DNA of 25,882 nt, taken from Poteriospumella lacustris. Its lineage: Eukaryota > Sar > Chrysophyceae > Chromulinales > Dinobryaceae. Positions 1 to 9,611 of this stretch are shown here, piece by piece (the stretch's first letter is position 1; every line of letters starts with the position of its first letter). The translations under genes were made by a program, and so were the position numbers. The notes under the pieces are model-generated. The model searched no databases. It was not told the DNA's origin and saw nothing but the letters and a program-made list of their open reading frames with translations. The stretch lies in NCBI GenBank assembly GCA_008000375.1, contig SMOI01000415.1:1-25882 (forward strand). Reading direction: 5' to 3'.

Positions 1-165
1 CTGGACACGTGGGATGTGAGCCAGGTCACCAATATGAGTTTCATGTTTTACCGAGCATTCTCATTCAACCAGCCATTGGGCACGTGGGATGTACGTAGTG
101 ACGTCGTTAGGGACAGAATGTTGGAGGGAGCGACATCGTTTCAACAGTCGTTGCCAGAGGCGTAA
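1..165 (+). CDS. DUF285 / BspA-like leucine-rich-repeat protein, 3' end (partial)
   Basis: Frame 1 is open from the window edge to a TAA at 163-165 and gives the last 54 residues of a protein. It shows the BspA-type repeat of about 25 residues: a TWDVSQVTNM core, a short MF segment, then SFNQPLGTWDV. The final repeat is degenerate (MLEGATSFQQSLPEA). These DUF285 repeats (Pfam family first named in Mycoplasma) form a leucine-rich-repeat-like solenoid, are often on surface or secreted proteins, and are greatly expanded in diatoms. The start, any signal peptide and the number of repeats lie outside the window. The molecular function is not known. A decayed copy of the same family lies about 0.8 kb downstream on the other strand, so the two copies are tail to tail. 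Confidence 0.75.
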   Translation: MDTWDVSQVTNMSFMFYRAFSFNQPLGTWDVRSDVVRDRMLEGATSFQQSLPEA

Positions 166-956
166 TAGAGTCCAGTTGGCTAGATAGGCTGCCGTCAATT
201 GGAGCGTAGGTGTATTTCAGGCTTGAGAACGTACGGTGAGGCAGTCACCCCCTCAGAACATAACATAGATAGCTCAGCAACGGAAACAGACGTTTACATC
301 TAAGGCTTCGTCAAGGTCATCTAAAGTGATTGTCAAGGTGTTTGTTTGGCAATCAGTAGCCGTGGTCGGAAGCGCGGTATGGTCTGTTGTGTCCATTCTC
401 GTCATGCAGGTCACCTTCACGACGCTCCATTCGACCGTGTTCGGCGTCTCTCGCTGTGTTCGAAAAGCATGGATCCCTGGATGGAGGGAGCGTTGTTCTC
501 TCGGTCGGTTGGGAAGAAGGCTGCCTCTTGATCCGGACAACGACGATTCAGTACAGATGGTGGTGGAAGTGACGAGGGTTAGCAGAGGACACCAAGCCTT
601 CCTCGTCGTTTCGAATAGGAATTATGGTAACTATGAGAATGGTACCCATATCAGCATACCCATATCAGCATCCATGGCCTTAATAGCTGTCTTTAGAGGT
701 TTTCTCAGCACGTGCCGTTAAGAGGTGCCGTTGTATGATACCTGTAGTCTTCGACCTCCGTATTGGTACCACTACGGTGACCTGAGGTCGCTTTGCATCA
801 GCACCAACAAGAAATCCTGAAGGAGCAAAGTGGTGCTCACGGTCAATGCCTAGTCCACTCAAGTTGTAGACAACCTTATGTTCCTACGGGGCATGCGGAT
901 AGCCGTTGGGTTGGCCATGTTGTGAATGAGTGACGTGAGCAATTGTTAGACAACGT
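166..956. other. Spacer between two DUF285 copies, no gene recognised
   Basis: This stretch has no open frame that begins with ATG and looks like protein. A 131-codon plus-strand frame at 326-721 begins with GTG, matches nothing I know, and overlaps minus-strand frames of similar quality. The only structure I can support is a perfect 14-bp tandem duplication (ACCCATATCAGCAT) at 644-671. A short stretch near 481 (ATGGAGGGAGCG) resembles the LEGA segment of the DUF285 repeat at 121-132 and may be a trace of a lost repeat. Confidence 0.4.
644..671. repeat. Two-copy 14-bp tandem repeat
   Basis: ACCCATATCAGCAT occurs twice head to tail with no mismatch (644-657 and 658-671). It looks like a simple tandem duplication without obvious function. 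Confidence 0.8.
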
Positions 957-1318
957 TTACACGTAGATGCTCAATACCCCAACCACATGCTCACTCCCGT
1001 ACACACTACTGTTGTAATCCACATCCCACGTGCCCAGGGGCTGGTTGAACGACGTGGCACCGTTGAACATATACCCCATACTGGTCACATGGCTCACATC
1101 CCACGCTACTAACGGCTGGTTGAACGACGAGGCACAACAGAACTTGTAACATGTTCGGGTCACTTGGCTGACATCCCATGTATCCAGCGGCTGATTGAAC
1201 GACTCGGCACCATGAAACATTCCTCTCATATCGGATACGCGACCGACGTCCCACGTCGACAACGGCTGAGCTGATTGAATAACGAGGCCCTACAGAACAA
1301 GTTATTCATAGTTGTGAC
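957..1318 (-). pseudogene. Decayed DUF285 / BspA-like repeat gene, inverted copy
   Basis: On the minus strand, 957-1262 encodes three consecutive 25-residue DUF285 repeats with the cores STWDVGRVSDM, DTWDVSQVT and VAWDVSHVTSM, each followed by an SFNQPL turn, then a diverged tail (GTWDVDYNSS) and a TAA at 957-959. Upstream, 1271-1318 encodes another half repeat (VTTMNNLFCRASLFNQ) in a different frame. The two frames are separated by an extra 5-bp CTGAG at about 1266-1270 (plus strand), directly beside a CTGA, so it looks like a small duplication. The same site in the neighbouring repeats lacks it. The upstream end at 1318 is preceded on the minus strand by CTAAC, a C-rich stretch and CAG, which resembles an intron branch point and acceptor. 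No start codon is visible. A gene fragment broken by the 5-bp insertion is the simplest reading; an assembly error at that site is the alternative. Confidence 0.65.
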
Positions 1319-1884
1319 CTGGGGGAGGTTAGGGGGCGGTTGGCAAGAGATGAGTTGGTTGGTAGAGAGTTATGAATATCGATCGAACTAACGTGAGTGG
1401 TGCCTACGTGGGGGAGGGGGGAATACTAGTTGCAGTCAAAGGGCGGGCGCAGAGGGGGAGAAACCGATAGAGACGCCACGGTGGAAGAACCCGAGTCAAA
1501 GGAGGAGACGAAAGCGAAAGGAAAAGACGACTGCAGCTGGTGCACCAGCTGATGGAAGCACAGCAGAGCAGAACGAAGAGTAGACGAGACGACAAGGGGC
1601 AGCGGTGGAAAAAGAGAACAGCATCGATATGGGTGGTCTTCAGAAGCAAAGCAAAGAGAACGATGAGAGGACGTCTGAAAATCGACGCTCATGAAACGCG
1701 GGAAATCAACAACGAATAGGAATAGCAGAGAGGTGCATAAGAGAGGAGAAGAACGGCAAAACCGTGAAAGAGAGCACGTGCTGCCGGTGAGGAACGTAGA
1801 GACGGAGGGACAAAAAACCTGCGCGATCGCAGGATGGAAGGGGAACGAGGTGGGGAACGAGATGGGAGGAGGGGGCGGGTGTGA

Positions 1885-2160
<276 letters not shown>

Positions 2161-3294
2161 TGAAGCAGTGCATCGGTAAAAGAGCTAAACAGGGGGGAGG
2201 GTTGAAGATCTCGTATGGTGGGGTGGATATGCCCGAAAACTGTGGCAACTCACCGACACCGCAGGAGACAAACGACATGAACGAAAGAATGAATGATGAG
2301 GGAGAGAAGTCGATGTGGTCAAACCAACGAATGTACAGACGCTCATGATGGGATGGGAACAGATAGTGATATATGCTTGGCAACACACGATGATGTAGAC
2401 CACAGCGCGCGCGTGATGTGGCAGCGTGGTCTGGCAGGGGGGAAAGATGTGATGCTTCATACACCCCAGCGATGCATATCAGTTAGTGCGAGGATATAGA
2501 GCGATACAGTCTGTCGTTAAATGCTGCAAGGCTATGCAAAAATACAGAAAACCTAACTAATGATGAATGATGAGAACCAATCAATCGAGAGCACATCGAC
2601 GAGGGATGAGAATAAACATGATTCTTGTTTTGTTTTTCCTTATTTTTCGTTGTGCAATTCTTTGTGGTCGGGCGGGAAAACGGGGGGGGGGCGGACAGGG
2701 GTAAAATAAGCATAAGCACAAGACATACATAGAGCACAAAGCGAAGAGGAAGAGGGAAGAGGACGAGGATGAGGAGGTGCCATCAATGGGAAACAGAAAA
2801 CCAAAAGAAATCGAGCATCGTTTGCGACACAAAGAAAAACGTGCGTAATCGGTGGGTATGTATGTGTGTATGCTGCTTTGATTTTGTTTTCTTTGCTGAA
2901 GGAGAGTGTTTCTCAAGTATAGAATATGTACAGGCGATGATACGACACCAAAGCGACAAACAGAACAACGAAACATCACCCAAAAAATGATACAAACACA
3001 CACGAAGTTGGAAAACCGAAACCGAGGGCCAGATAGCGAGAGGGGAAAAGAATGGGAGCGAAAGAGTGAACACGCACGAAAACCATACGATGGGAAGAAA
3101 GAATCAAACATACACGCTCCGAGAGAGGAAGAAGGGTTTCTTTCGTCACCCTTCCCCCCTGTGGAAAATATTCAGGTAACCAATCGTTGTAAGGGAATAC
3201 ACCGCCGAGGATACACCGACAACAGCGGTGTGAAGCGTTATGGAGGATAAATAGAGTGAGAGTGACTGAAGAACTGTCCTGAGAAGGAGAAAGA

Positions 3295-3316
3295 CGAGAC
3301 AGACAGACAGACAGAA
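3295..3316. repeat. Short (ACAG)n tetranucleotide run
   Basis: GACAGACAGACAGACAG-type repeats follow GACGA near 3295, about five units. This is a simple repeat in the purine-rich spacer. Confidence 0.7.
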
Positions 3317-3425
3317 AACAGCCAATCAAGGAATGATGAAGTGACTGACACCCCTGCGTTCGCGTCGACAAGAGGTGAGGAGGAAGAGGCTCAGGAAGAG
3401 GGAAGGGGGGGGCAAACTAGATTGA

Positions 3426-5186
3426 TCACATGATGAATCGCAAGAGCAACAACAAATCGTCGGCCAATTTCAAATGGGAAATCGTAGAGGCAGGTGACTC
3501 CACATCCGTATGCACGACGATGTAACGGCGGCAACGGCGAAAATTATTGATTTTATGCGTGCGCTGGTATGTGGGCGTCGGATGTGCAGCCACTGTGGCG
3601 GTAGTGGTGGAACCCGCTTCGGCAGCGGCAGCGGCAGCGGCTGCAGCACTTGGAGAAGGAGGCCATAAACGAGGCACACTTGGTTTATTCTTCATCATCA
3701 AGCCGTTTCCTTTGGGACTGTTCGATGGGCTTTGATAGTCTTCCAATTCAACCGAAAAGTCGGCGATCAAACTGTTGTCGTTGTACGGGACAACAATGGA
3801 CTGGGAGGAGGTCCCAAAGAAGGCTGATGTAGAGGTCATAGCCGCACCAACAGAATTGACAGCTGCATTCATCATTCCACTTGGCGATGGTGGATAGAAA
3901 TTGCTTACCGAACTTTGAGCGGAGACAGGGACAATGTCGTGTTCGAAGACAGGCTGCAATGCCAAGAAATCAGCAAAGATGTCTCCGGTTTGCTTACGAT
4001 GATTGATGACGACTTTGCAGGCTTCGCGATGCTTCATTGCCGTGCGCATGAATTTCCATTGGTCAGGATCACTGTTTTCCCATTTCAAATGGTTCATATC
4101 GCTCCCAATCACTTCCGAAATCGGAAATTTGGTCATTGATTCGTATCCAGGGGTAGCGTATTCGATATTCCACGTGTCGTACAGTTGATCGTGACAAGTG
4201 ACCGTCAAAGCAAAGGGCAATTGATGTACCGTGGAAGAGAAGGGACTCAGCCACCCGCTTGGCTCAGTCAAAACCGATCGAAACAATTCGAAATCGATTT
4301 TCGACAGCATTTCCACCAACAAATTCTTCTGGCGCTTCAGTGGATCATCATCAGGAACGGACAGCACCGATGGAACATGGTTCATGGACGCGGGGCGGTG
4401 TCCATAGCCTTGAGACGAATTCATACGAGAAAAGCCTTGATATCCACTCTTCATTTTTCGCAAATTTCCCGTGGATTTACTCATGATGGAATCGCTTCTT
4501 TTGAATTTGATGGCGGAGACATCGAGAATCCAATTGCAAGAAACCATTTTCTTGTATTCCGCAGAGAGAAGAAAACTTCGCAATCCCATCGCTGCAACGG
4601 TGCTGACCATGGCTTCTTTGCTGAAATAGTCAAGTAAACTTGCTTCCTTGCCTTCTCTTTCCATCTCCTCGCGTGCTTCACGCATCTTAAGCGAATGGAG
4701 CAAGTAATGGGCTTGTGATTCCATTTCGTCCTGCTGCATCACGGAGCGATTTTCTCGCTCTGCGAGCAAGCAATACTGGCGAAATTGTATGCAAAAGGGA
4801 TTCAACGATGTGTTGGCTCTCTTGAGTAAGTTCTTTTTGGACTTTTCGGCGTTGACATCCGCCTGCAATACTTCATCCATCCAGTTCGTTTCCTTCAGAA
4901 AGCGATAGAACAGATGAAGAGCCTTCGGATCTTGTAGCACGCCGCCCATTTGCTTCAAATCAGAAATAAGGGAGTCAATTCGTGCGGATGGATCATACAA
5001 GATGGAGTCGTTTCTCATCATTGTATGCAAGGATGGCAATGTGTTGACTGTTTCCTCTTCTTTATTGTCCTTTTTACTAGATCCAACAGTTTTGTCGTCC
5101 GATTTTTGTGAAGTATCCACTGCACCGTTGGATTGAACGGCAACAACTTTGTATTTTCTGTCCAAATGCGAAATACCACAACCCAT
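3426..5186 (-). CDS. N-myristoylated PAS/LOV-like protein with possible RGS-like helical region
   Basis: Single open frame of 586 codons. I start at the ATG at 5186 because it gives MGCGIS: Gly2 is a textbook N-myristoylation site and Cys3 a likely palmitoylation site, so the protein is probably held at a membrane. The frame is open further upstream only through a TTG codon. Residues about 90-215 are helical and end in a segment (FLLSAEYKKM) that recalls the last helix of RGS domains; this assignment is weak. Residues about 325-417 look like a PAS domain of LOV type: FALTVTCHD, IEYATPGYESMT, SEVIGSD, then VINHRKQTGDIFADFLALQPV. The segment that in true LOV domains carries the flavin-binding cysteine (NCRFLQ) reads SDMNHLKW here, with no cysteine, so blue-light adduct chemistry is not expected. 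A poly-Ala run (about residues 514-522) and a basic tail follow. It would suit a membrane-linked signalling or sensor protein; the ligand is unknown. Confidence 0.7.
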   Translation of the reverse strand: MGCGISHLDRKYKVVAVQSNGAVDTSQKSDDKTVGSSKKDNKEEETVNTLPSLHTMMRNDSILYDPSARIDSLISDLKQMGGVLQDPKALHLFYRFLKETNWMDEVLQADVNAEKSKKNLLKRANTSLNPFCIQFRQYCLLAERENRSVMQQDEMESQAHYLLHSLKMREAREEMEREGKEASLLDYFSKEAMVSTVAAMGLRSFLLSAEYKKMVSCNWILDVSAIKFKRSDSIMSKSTGNLRKMKSGYQGFSRMNSSQGYGHRPASMNHVPSVLSVPDDDPLKRQKNLLVEMLSKIDFELFRSVLTEPSGWLSPFSSTVHQLPFALTVTCHDQLYDTWNIEYATPGYESMTKFPISEVIGSDMNHLKWENSDPDQWKFMRTAMKHREACKVVINHRKQTGDIFADFLALQPVFEHDIVPVSAQSSVSNFYPPSPSGMMNAAVNSVGAAMTSTSAFFGTSSQSIVVPYNDNSLIADFSVELEDYQSPSNSPKGNGLMMKNKPSVPRLWPPSPSAAAAAAAAAEAGSTTTATVAAHPTPTYQRTHKINNFRRCRRYIVVHTDVESPASTISHLKLADDLLLLLRFIM

Positions 5187-6015
5187 TTTGTTCTTTGGAA
5201 AGATCACCAATCGATGGGGAGAGCCAATATTGTGTGAGGATCCTACCCACTAAAGTATGTATATCGAGGGTTCGTAATAAAATATGAGCTTCTCAAGTAC
5301 GAAGCATTAAAATTTTCCAAGTGCTGTTGAGAATAGAAGGGGTCGGGTCAGCAAATCAACTCTCCGGAACACCCCCGCACCAACCGTCATGGCATTTCTT
5401 CCCGCACGAAATCGGAAACCCTCCTCACGCCGTCGTCATCGTCACGTCACGTTCACACGTTCAGAGATTGCAGTCTTAATTTGACGGCATATCCTCAGAC
5501 CACCCTAGCTACTCTGCTGTTTGCAGCAACCTCATACACTATTCATGAAGATCGAAATGTATATGACGCTATTTGTGCCCTTCGAATACACGTAATGATG
5601 ATTTCATTGTTTGCGATGACCGATGGTGTGATGAGTCCACCTGGACGGTTTAAGCGGCCGTGTTGAGATGTTGAAAACTGTTTTTGAATTACCAACATTC
5701 TATCGTTGAAGCTCCAATTCTTTTAGGACTTACAGTAAACAGAAACAAAACAAAAAGGATATGATGATACGTACAAGACCGTAGTCTACAATGAAGTCAC
5801 ACAAATGCCGAACAACGAGACTTCGTCAAAGGCACATTTGATTATAATTACAGCATCGATTGCCGATCGTCCACAACATCCACTGAAGGGACGACGACAA
5901 CTGCTGCATGAGAGTATCTTGGTAGAAACAAAAAGAATGGCGCGAAGACCGTGAGACTGCAAAGAAATCCACTCTCTTGCGGGGTCCGACCTTCTTGAAA
6001 GCACCACGGTGAGAT
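5187..6015. other. Intergenic region between PAS-protein gene and cyclin gene
   Basis: This lies upstream of the PAS-protein gene and downstream of the cyclin gene, both on the minus strand. I see no convincing gene: the frames at 5481-5666 (+) and 5786-6007 (-) are short and unlike known proteins. It should contain the PAS-gene promoter. Confidence 0.5.
5444..5449. promoter_or_regulatory. CRE/bZIP-like core ACGTCA upstream of PAS-protein gene
   Basis: ACGTCA (TGACGT on the coding strand) lies about 260 bp upstream of the chosen start, inside a stretch rich in CGTCA/TCACGT. TGACGT-type cores are cAMP/CO2-responsive elements in the diatom Phaeodactylum and general bZIP sites elsewhere. A 6-bp match can arise by chance. 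Confidence 0.25.
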
Positions 6016-7233
6016 TTAGGGTGAGATGGTGTTGAATACCGTCGTCATGCTAACTGGAGAGAAATCAATATCTTTTCCAGTGCCGCTGGTGGTAGCGATT
6101 GGTGATACAAGGACGGCCGAAGCAGGCGAATCCCTCTTGACAGGCGACGACTCAGATAAGGCGATGAACTCGTCATACGATGTCTCTCTGTCAAACAATG
6201 ACATATTGGAAACTGGCTTCTCGTCAGCCCTGATGAGGGCACGCAAATCTTCAACATTTTCTCCTTCCATTTCGAATATCAGCTCAAGAGCCTGAGTTGT
6301 TGCTCGGTGTCTCAGAGGATGATGGAAAGTCATTTTGGTCAATTCATCAGTCCACGCCGGCAACGCAGATCCAAAAGAAGATGATAGACAGCAACACCGA
6401 CGAGCGTAAAATACCACAGCCGACGCAACTGCAGAGGATTGGAAGGACTTGAATCTGGAATCAAGAAGAGTTTTGCTGCCAAGCTTGTAGACCTTGTGGC
6501 GCATCGCTCTAAGCAGAGTGTTCACTTTTGCAGATGGCGGAACGCTGTTTTCGTCTTGTGAATCAGCAGGAGCTGCTTCAGCAAGATGATTCAAAGTATC
6601 GATATCGCTGCTGGAGAAAAGTCCGAGCTCGTCGTAGGAGCAAAGAAAGGCCATCGTTGAACGAACTATACCGCAAGAAGAGAAAGTTAGGACGTCGTCG
6701 AATGGCTCCATATTCAACACAAAAATTACCATTCAGCTTCCATGCCATTCGCTTCAGCGCAAACAGTTCATATTCCAGCAAAATATCGTTGCCGATAGTT
6801 TGCTGAGTAATTTCACCAAGCTTCTGCAAAGGAGGAACATGCTCCTCACATTCATTGTACTTGGAGGCAATGATGATGCAGCAGACCGCCATCATCTGCC
6901 ACTCAAAGCGTGAGAACTTTTCGTTGGGCTGAAGCCGATCCAAATAACAGATGGCAGCATGAGTTGTAGTGATATGAAGATTGAAGTATTCGCAAACGTC
7001 GACGATCCATTCGCAGACCACTTGGCGGAACTATCGACAAGAACATTTATTAGCGAAACCTTCCTTAAAAGCTTCTCAGTGATCACTTTCATTACCTTCA
7101 AGTACGCTTCAGAGAAGTCCGAATGTAAATGCTCACTTTGTTCATAGTACATAGTGAGCAGAAGAGCACGAATGTACTCTTTGGGGTCTTTGGGACCTTC
7201 TTGGCTGCTTGTTGTTGGCATTGAATGATCCAT
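6016..7233 (-). CDS. Cyclin with two cyclin-box folds (three exons)
   Basis: Exons on the minus strand are 7233-7096, 7030-6730 and 6665-6016. The introns at 7031-7095 (65 nt) and 6666-6729 (64 nt) are GT-AG, the second with a CTAAC branch-like motif. The joined frame is 362 codons plus stop. Exon 1 begins MDHSMPTTSSQ. Exon 2 carries the N-terminal cyclin box: an invariant-type Arg48 and Trp54 (FRQVVCEWIVDVCEYF), TTHAAICYLDRL, then AVCCIIIASKYNE and LLEYELFALKRMAWKLN. Exon 3 carries the second fold (FKSFQSSAVASAVVFYAR, then PAWTDELTKMT) and a Ser/Asp-rich tail. Cyclins bind and activate a cyclin-dependent kinase in the nucleus or cytoplasm. I cannot tell A, B, D or diatom-specific type, and I see no clear destruction box. 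Just upstream of the ATG is CCTTTTTCAG, so a 5' UTR intron is possible. Confidence 0.85.
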
Positions 7234-7646
7234 TCTTCTGAAAAAGGATGCAATCAGTCTTTTGTTCAGGAGATCAGGATTGATTTGTAATGAGAAGTCT
7301 CGACGGAATGTGCTAGTTTGGCGAAAGCCAACGGTGCTATGGATGAGCAACTGTAAACAACAACCTGAGAAGAAAAAGCAACGACATTTTTGTTTTTTGT
7401 CCGGGCCGCCGGTTTGAATTCTCAGTCCAACGTCCATCGTTGTTTTTGGGACAGTTGGGCTTTTGGGGTAAGGATACAGCCGATGATTTTGACGAAATAA
7501 AAGCAAAAGAATCGAACGGAGAATGGCCTGATCTCGTGAACAAATGACAAAGGTGCAAGGCGTCAAAGCTTCAATAAAAATAACACTACGAAGAGAAACC
7601 AAAAGTCAAATGGTGGTGGAAGAAAATGCGCAAAACTGAAAAAGTA
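7234..7646. other. 5' flank of the cyclin gene, up to the tRNA
   Basis: No gene is supported here. The minus strand is partly open (to about 7602) in frame with the cyclin start, but the peptide is unlike any cyclin N-terminus and contains a TTTTTCAG acceptor-like site just before the ATG. I therefore read it as 5' UTR or promoter. Confidence 0.5.
7639..7643 (-). terminator. RNA polymerase III terminator of tRNA-Ile
   Basis: On the minus strand a TTTTT run begins three nucleotides after the discriminator base of the tRNA, the usual eukaryotic Pol III stop. Confidence 0.8.
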
Positions 7647-7720
7647 TGGTCGAACGGGGGCTCGAACCCAGGACCTTGGGTTTATTAGACCCATGCTCTA
7701 ACCAACTGAGCTATACGACC
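7647..7720 (-). tRNA. tRNA-Ile (anticodon AAU)
   Basis: The minus strand folds into a full cloverleaf of 73 nt plus discriminator A73. The D stem is GCTC/GAGC with an AGTTGGTTA loop. The anticodon stem is TGGGT/ACCCA with loop CTAATAA, giving anticodon AAT (A34 to be deaminated to inosine, reading AUU, AUC and AUA). The variable loop has five bases and the T loop is TTCGAGC. There is no intron and no encoded CCA, as expected for a nuclear gene. The internal B box (GGTTCGAGCCC, about 7658-7668) is intact. Two stem positions are mismatched: T6 with T67 in the acceptor stem and T50 with C64 in the T stem. The gene sits in the divergent space between cyclin and ISN1. Confidence 0.9.
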
Positions 7721-7915
7721 GATGAAAAATACGCGCCGTGTTGAAATACCAAAGACTTACTTGATTTCACCCAACTTGATGTTGGTGGAGAAATTTGATG
7801 CAAGCTTGGTTGGGAGTTCCTTCTCTCTCTGTTTGACTTCTGTTTCATCCGTACTGGCCTTCGTACAATTTTATCTTATCTTTTTCGACCAACAAGTATT
7901 TAATTTACCCTTGCG

Positions 7916-9454
7916 ATGAGTCTTCATTTGAACTTCAATGCTTCTGGATTGACTTCTGGAGGATCTCCAATTTCATCTCCAAGAATGATGTCCAATGAGA
8001 ACGAAGCGTTCAGCAGCGCTCATCGACGGAATTATATGCTTTCGACCCACAGACGAGATGGTTTGATTGAATGGATGAAAGAGATGCTCATGCACTCGTT
8101 TGTTTTGGATGCAAAGGAATCGTACCATGGCACGATGCGTTTCTTTGAAGAGCTGATCGACGAGCACCGTCGAATTCCGACGAAGAGCCGTCTCTCCCAG
8201 TTTGTTCCAAGTGTTGGCGTTTTCCACACACACCTTCCACTTCATCATGCCTTCAGAATATACGATAACAAGTATTCAATCTCTCAGCGCCGCCACATTG
8301 CACCAAGTTTCAACGAAATTCGTCATATCTTGAACTTGGCACAGATTTTGGCGATTGGCGACACCCTTAAGTTGATTTCCTTTGATGGAGACCAGACTCT
8401 TTACGACGATGGAGGAAACTTTGACGCCGATAATGATGAGCTTGCTCTTGCGATTATTCGACTTCTTTGTCATGATGTGAAGGTTGCGGTTGTCACGGCA
8501 GCGGGATATGGTTGGAATGGTTCGAAATACGAAGTACGATTGAAGGGGTTGTTGTCCAGATTTGTGGACGAGAACATGACCAAAGAACAGGTTGAGAATT
8601 TCTTCGTTTTCGGTGGTGAATCGAATTATCTGTTTCAGTGTACTCTCCTCGATGCTGACGTCGACACGAGTCACATCTCGCCATTTCCGAAGAAGGGAGA
8701 GGATACATCAGGTCTTCCCACTGCTCCACCAATCCCTTCGACTCCTGTTCCCGAACATGAAGGACATGCTGCGGGCAAAAAGACACAAAGGGCTCGACTT
8801 GTTCCTGTGCCCATCGCTGATTGGCAAGCGGATGATCTAAATGGCCCCAAGCCATATTTTTGGCCTGAGGCACAAGTTAAAACACTCTTGGATGTGGCAG
8901 AGAAAACTATGAGAGAAACTGTCGACGTACTTCGTCTTCGTGCACGAATTATGCGTAAGGAAAGATCGATCGGGTGCTTTCCCGGTGGTCCTGATATGAT
9001 CAAGAAAGTTCCGATCGGTCATGGAAGCAACCGCTTGAAGCGAGAAGCGCTAGATGAAATGGTCCTCCGTGTTATGGAAGCCATTCGTGTCCATGACCCA
9101 CCATTTGATTTGCCTTACTGCGTGTTCAATGGTGGTACTGACGCTTGGTTGGACATCGGAAACAAACGTGTGGCAGTGGCGGCACTTCAAGCATTTTTCC
9201 GATTGCCGCAAGAACAATGCTTACATGTGGGAGATCAGTTTTTGAATGTCGGCAATGATTTGGCAGCTCGCGATGCCACTCCATGTATTTGGATTACCAG
9301 TCCTCGCGAAACCGGCAAAGTTTTGCAGCATGTTTTGCGAAATAAGAAGATTGCTCCTGTATCCCAGGACGAAGGCATGATGAAGCGCACGTTGAAGGAA
9401 GGAGATGCTGCTAAGTTGTGTGTTTACACTGGAGAACCTGTTGCTTCTACATGA
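7916..9454 (+). CDS. ISN1: IMP-specific 5'-nucleotidase (ISN1 family)
   Basis: Uninterrupted frame of 512 codons starting at ATG 7916. ISN1 enzymes (HAD superfamily, EC 3.1.3.99) hydrolyse inosine 5'-monophosphate to inosine and phosphate in the cytosol, feeding purine salvage or breakdown. The N-terminal segment HRRDGLIEWMKEML...SFVL (about residues 46-64) is typical of the family. Residues 154-163 read ISFDGDQTLY, the HAD motif I with nucleophile Asp157 and general acid Asp159. TAAGYG (194-199) is the substrate loop. FNGGTDAWLDIGNK (404-417) and HVGDQFLNVGNDLAARD (437-453) carry the C-terminal metal-binding acids. The length compares with about 450 residues in yeast; the extra is mainly a Pro-rich insertion at about 255-292. 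It faces the cyclin gene divergently across the tRNA, and DGAT2 convergently with a 157-bp gap. Confidence 0.93.
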   Translation: MSLHLNFNASGLTSGGSPISSPRMMSNENEAFSSAHRRNYMLSTHRRDGLIEWMKEMLMHSFVLDAKESYHGTMRFFEELIDEHRRIPTKSRLSQFVPSVGVFHTHLPLHHAFRIYDNKYSISQRRHIAPSFNEIRHILNLAQILAIGDTLKLISFDGDQTLYDDGGNFDADNDELALAIIRLLCHDVKVAVVTAAGYGWNGSKYEVRLKGLLSRFVDENMTKEQVENFFVFGGESNYLFQCTLLDADVDTSHISPFPKKGEDTSGLPTAPPIPSTPVPEHEGHAAGKKTQRARLVPVPIADWQADDLNGPKPYFWPEAQVKTLLDVAEKTMRETVDVLRLRARIMRKERSIGCFPGGPDMIKKVPIGHGSNRLKREALDEMVLRVMEAIRVHDPPFDLPYCVFNGGTDAWLDIGNKRVAVAALQAFFRLPQEQCLHVGDQFLNVGNDLAARDATPCIWITSPRETGKVLQHVLRNKKIAPVSQDEGMMKRTLKEGDAAKLCVYTGEPVAST

Positions 9455-9611
9455 AAAGTCCTCACTGTACGTTGGTATTGTTTCTTTTTGGCAGAACGAA
9501 GAGTATTCAGTTTTGATATACTGACAGGCACGATGCATGCAAAACAGGAATTTTGAGAAATATAAACGATATCGCTAACAGCCTCTTAACTATTTTGGTC
9601 GTGACTTCCTG

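Noticed and set aside
326-721. 131-codon plus-strand frame between the DUF285 copies
   Set aside because: It starts with GTG, has no recognisable domain and competes with equally long frames on the other strand.
7722-7919. 65-codon frame ending on the ISN1 start codon (ATGA overlap)
   Set aside because: This would suggest translational coupling in a bacterium, but here it is 5' UTR or promoter of a eukaryotic gene, and the peptide is not conserved to my knowledge.
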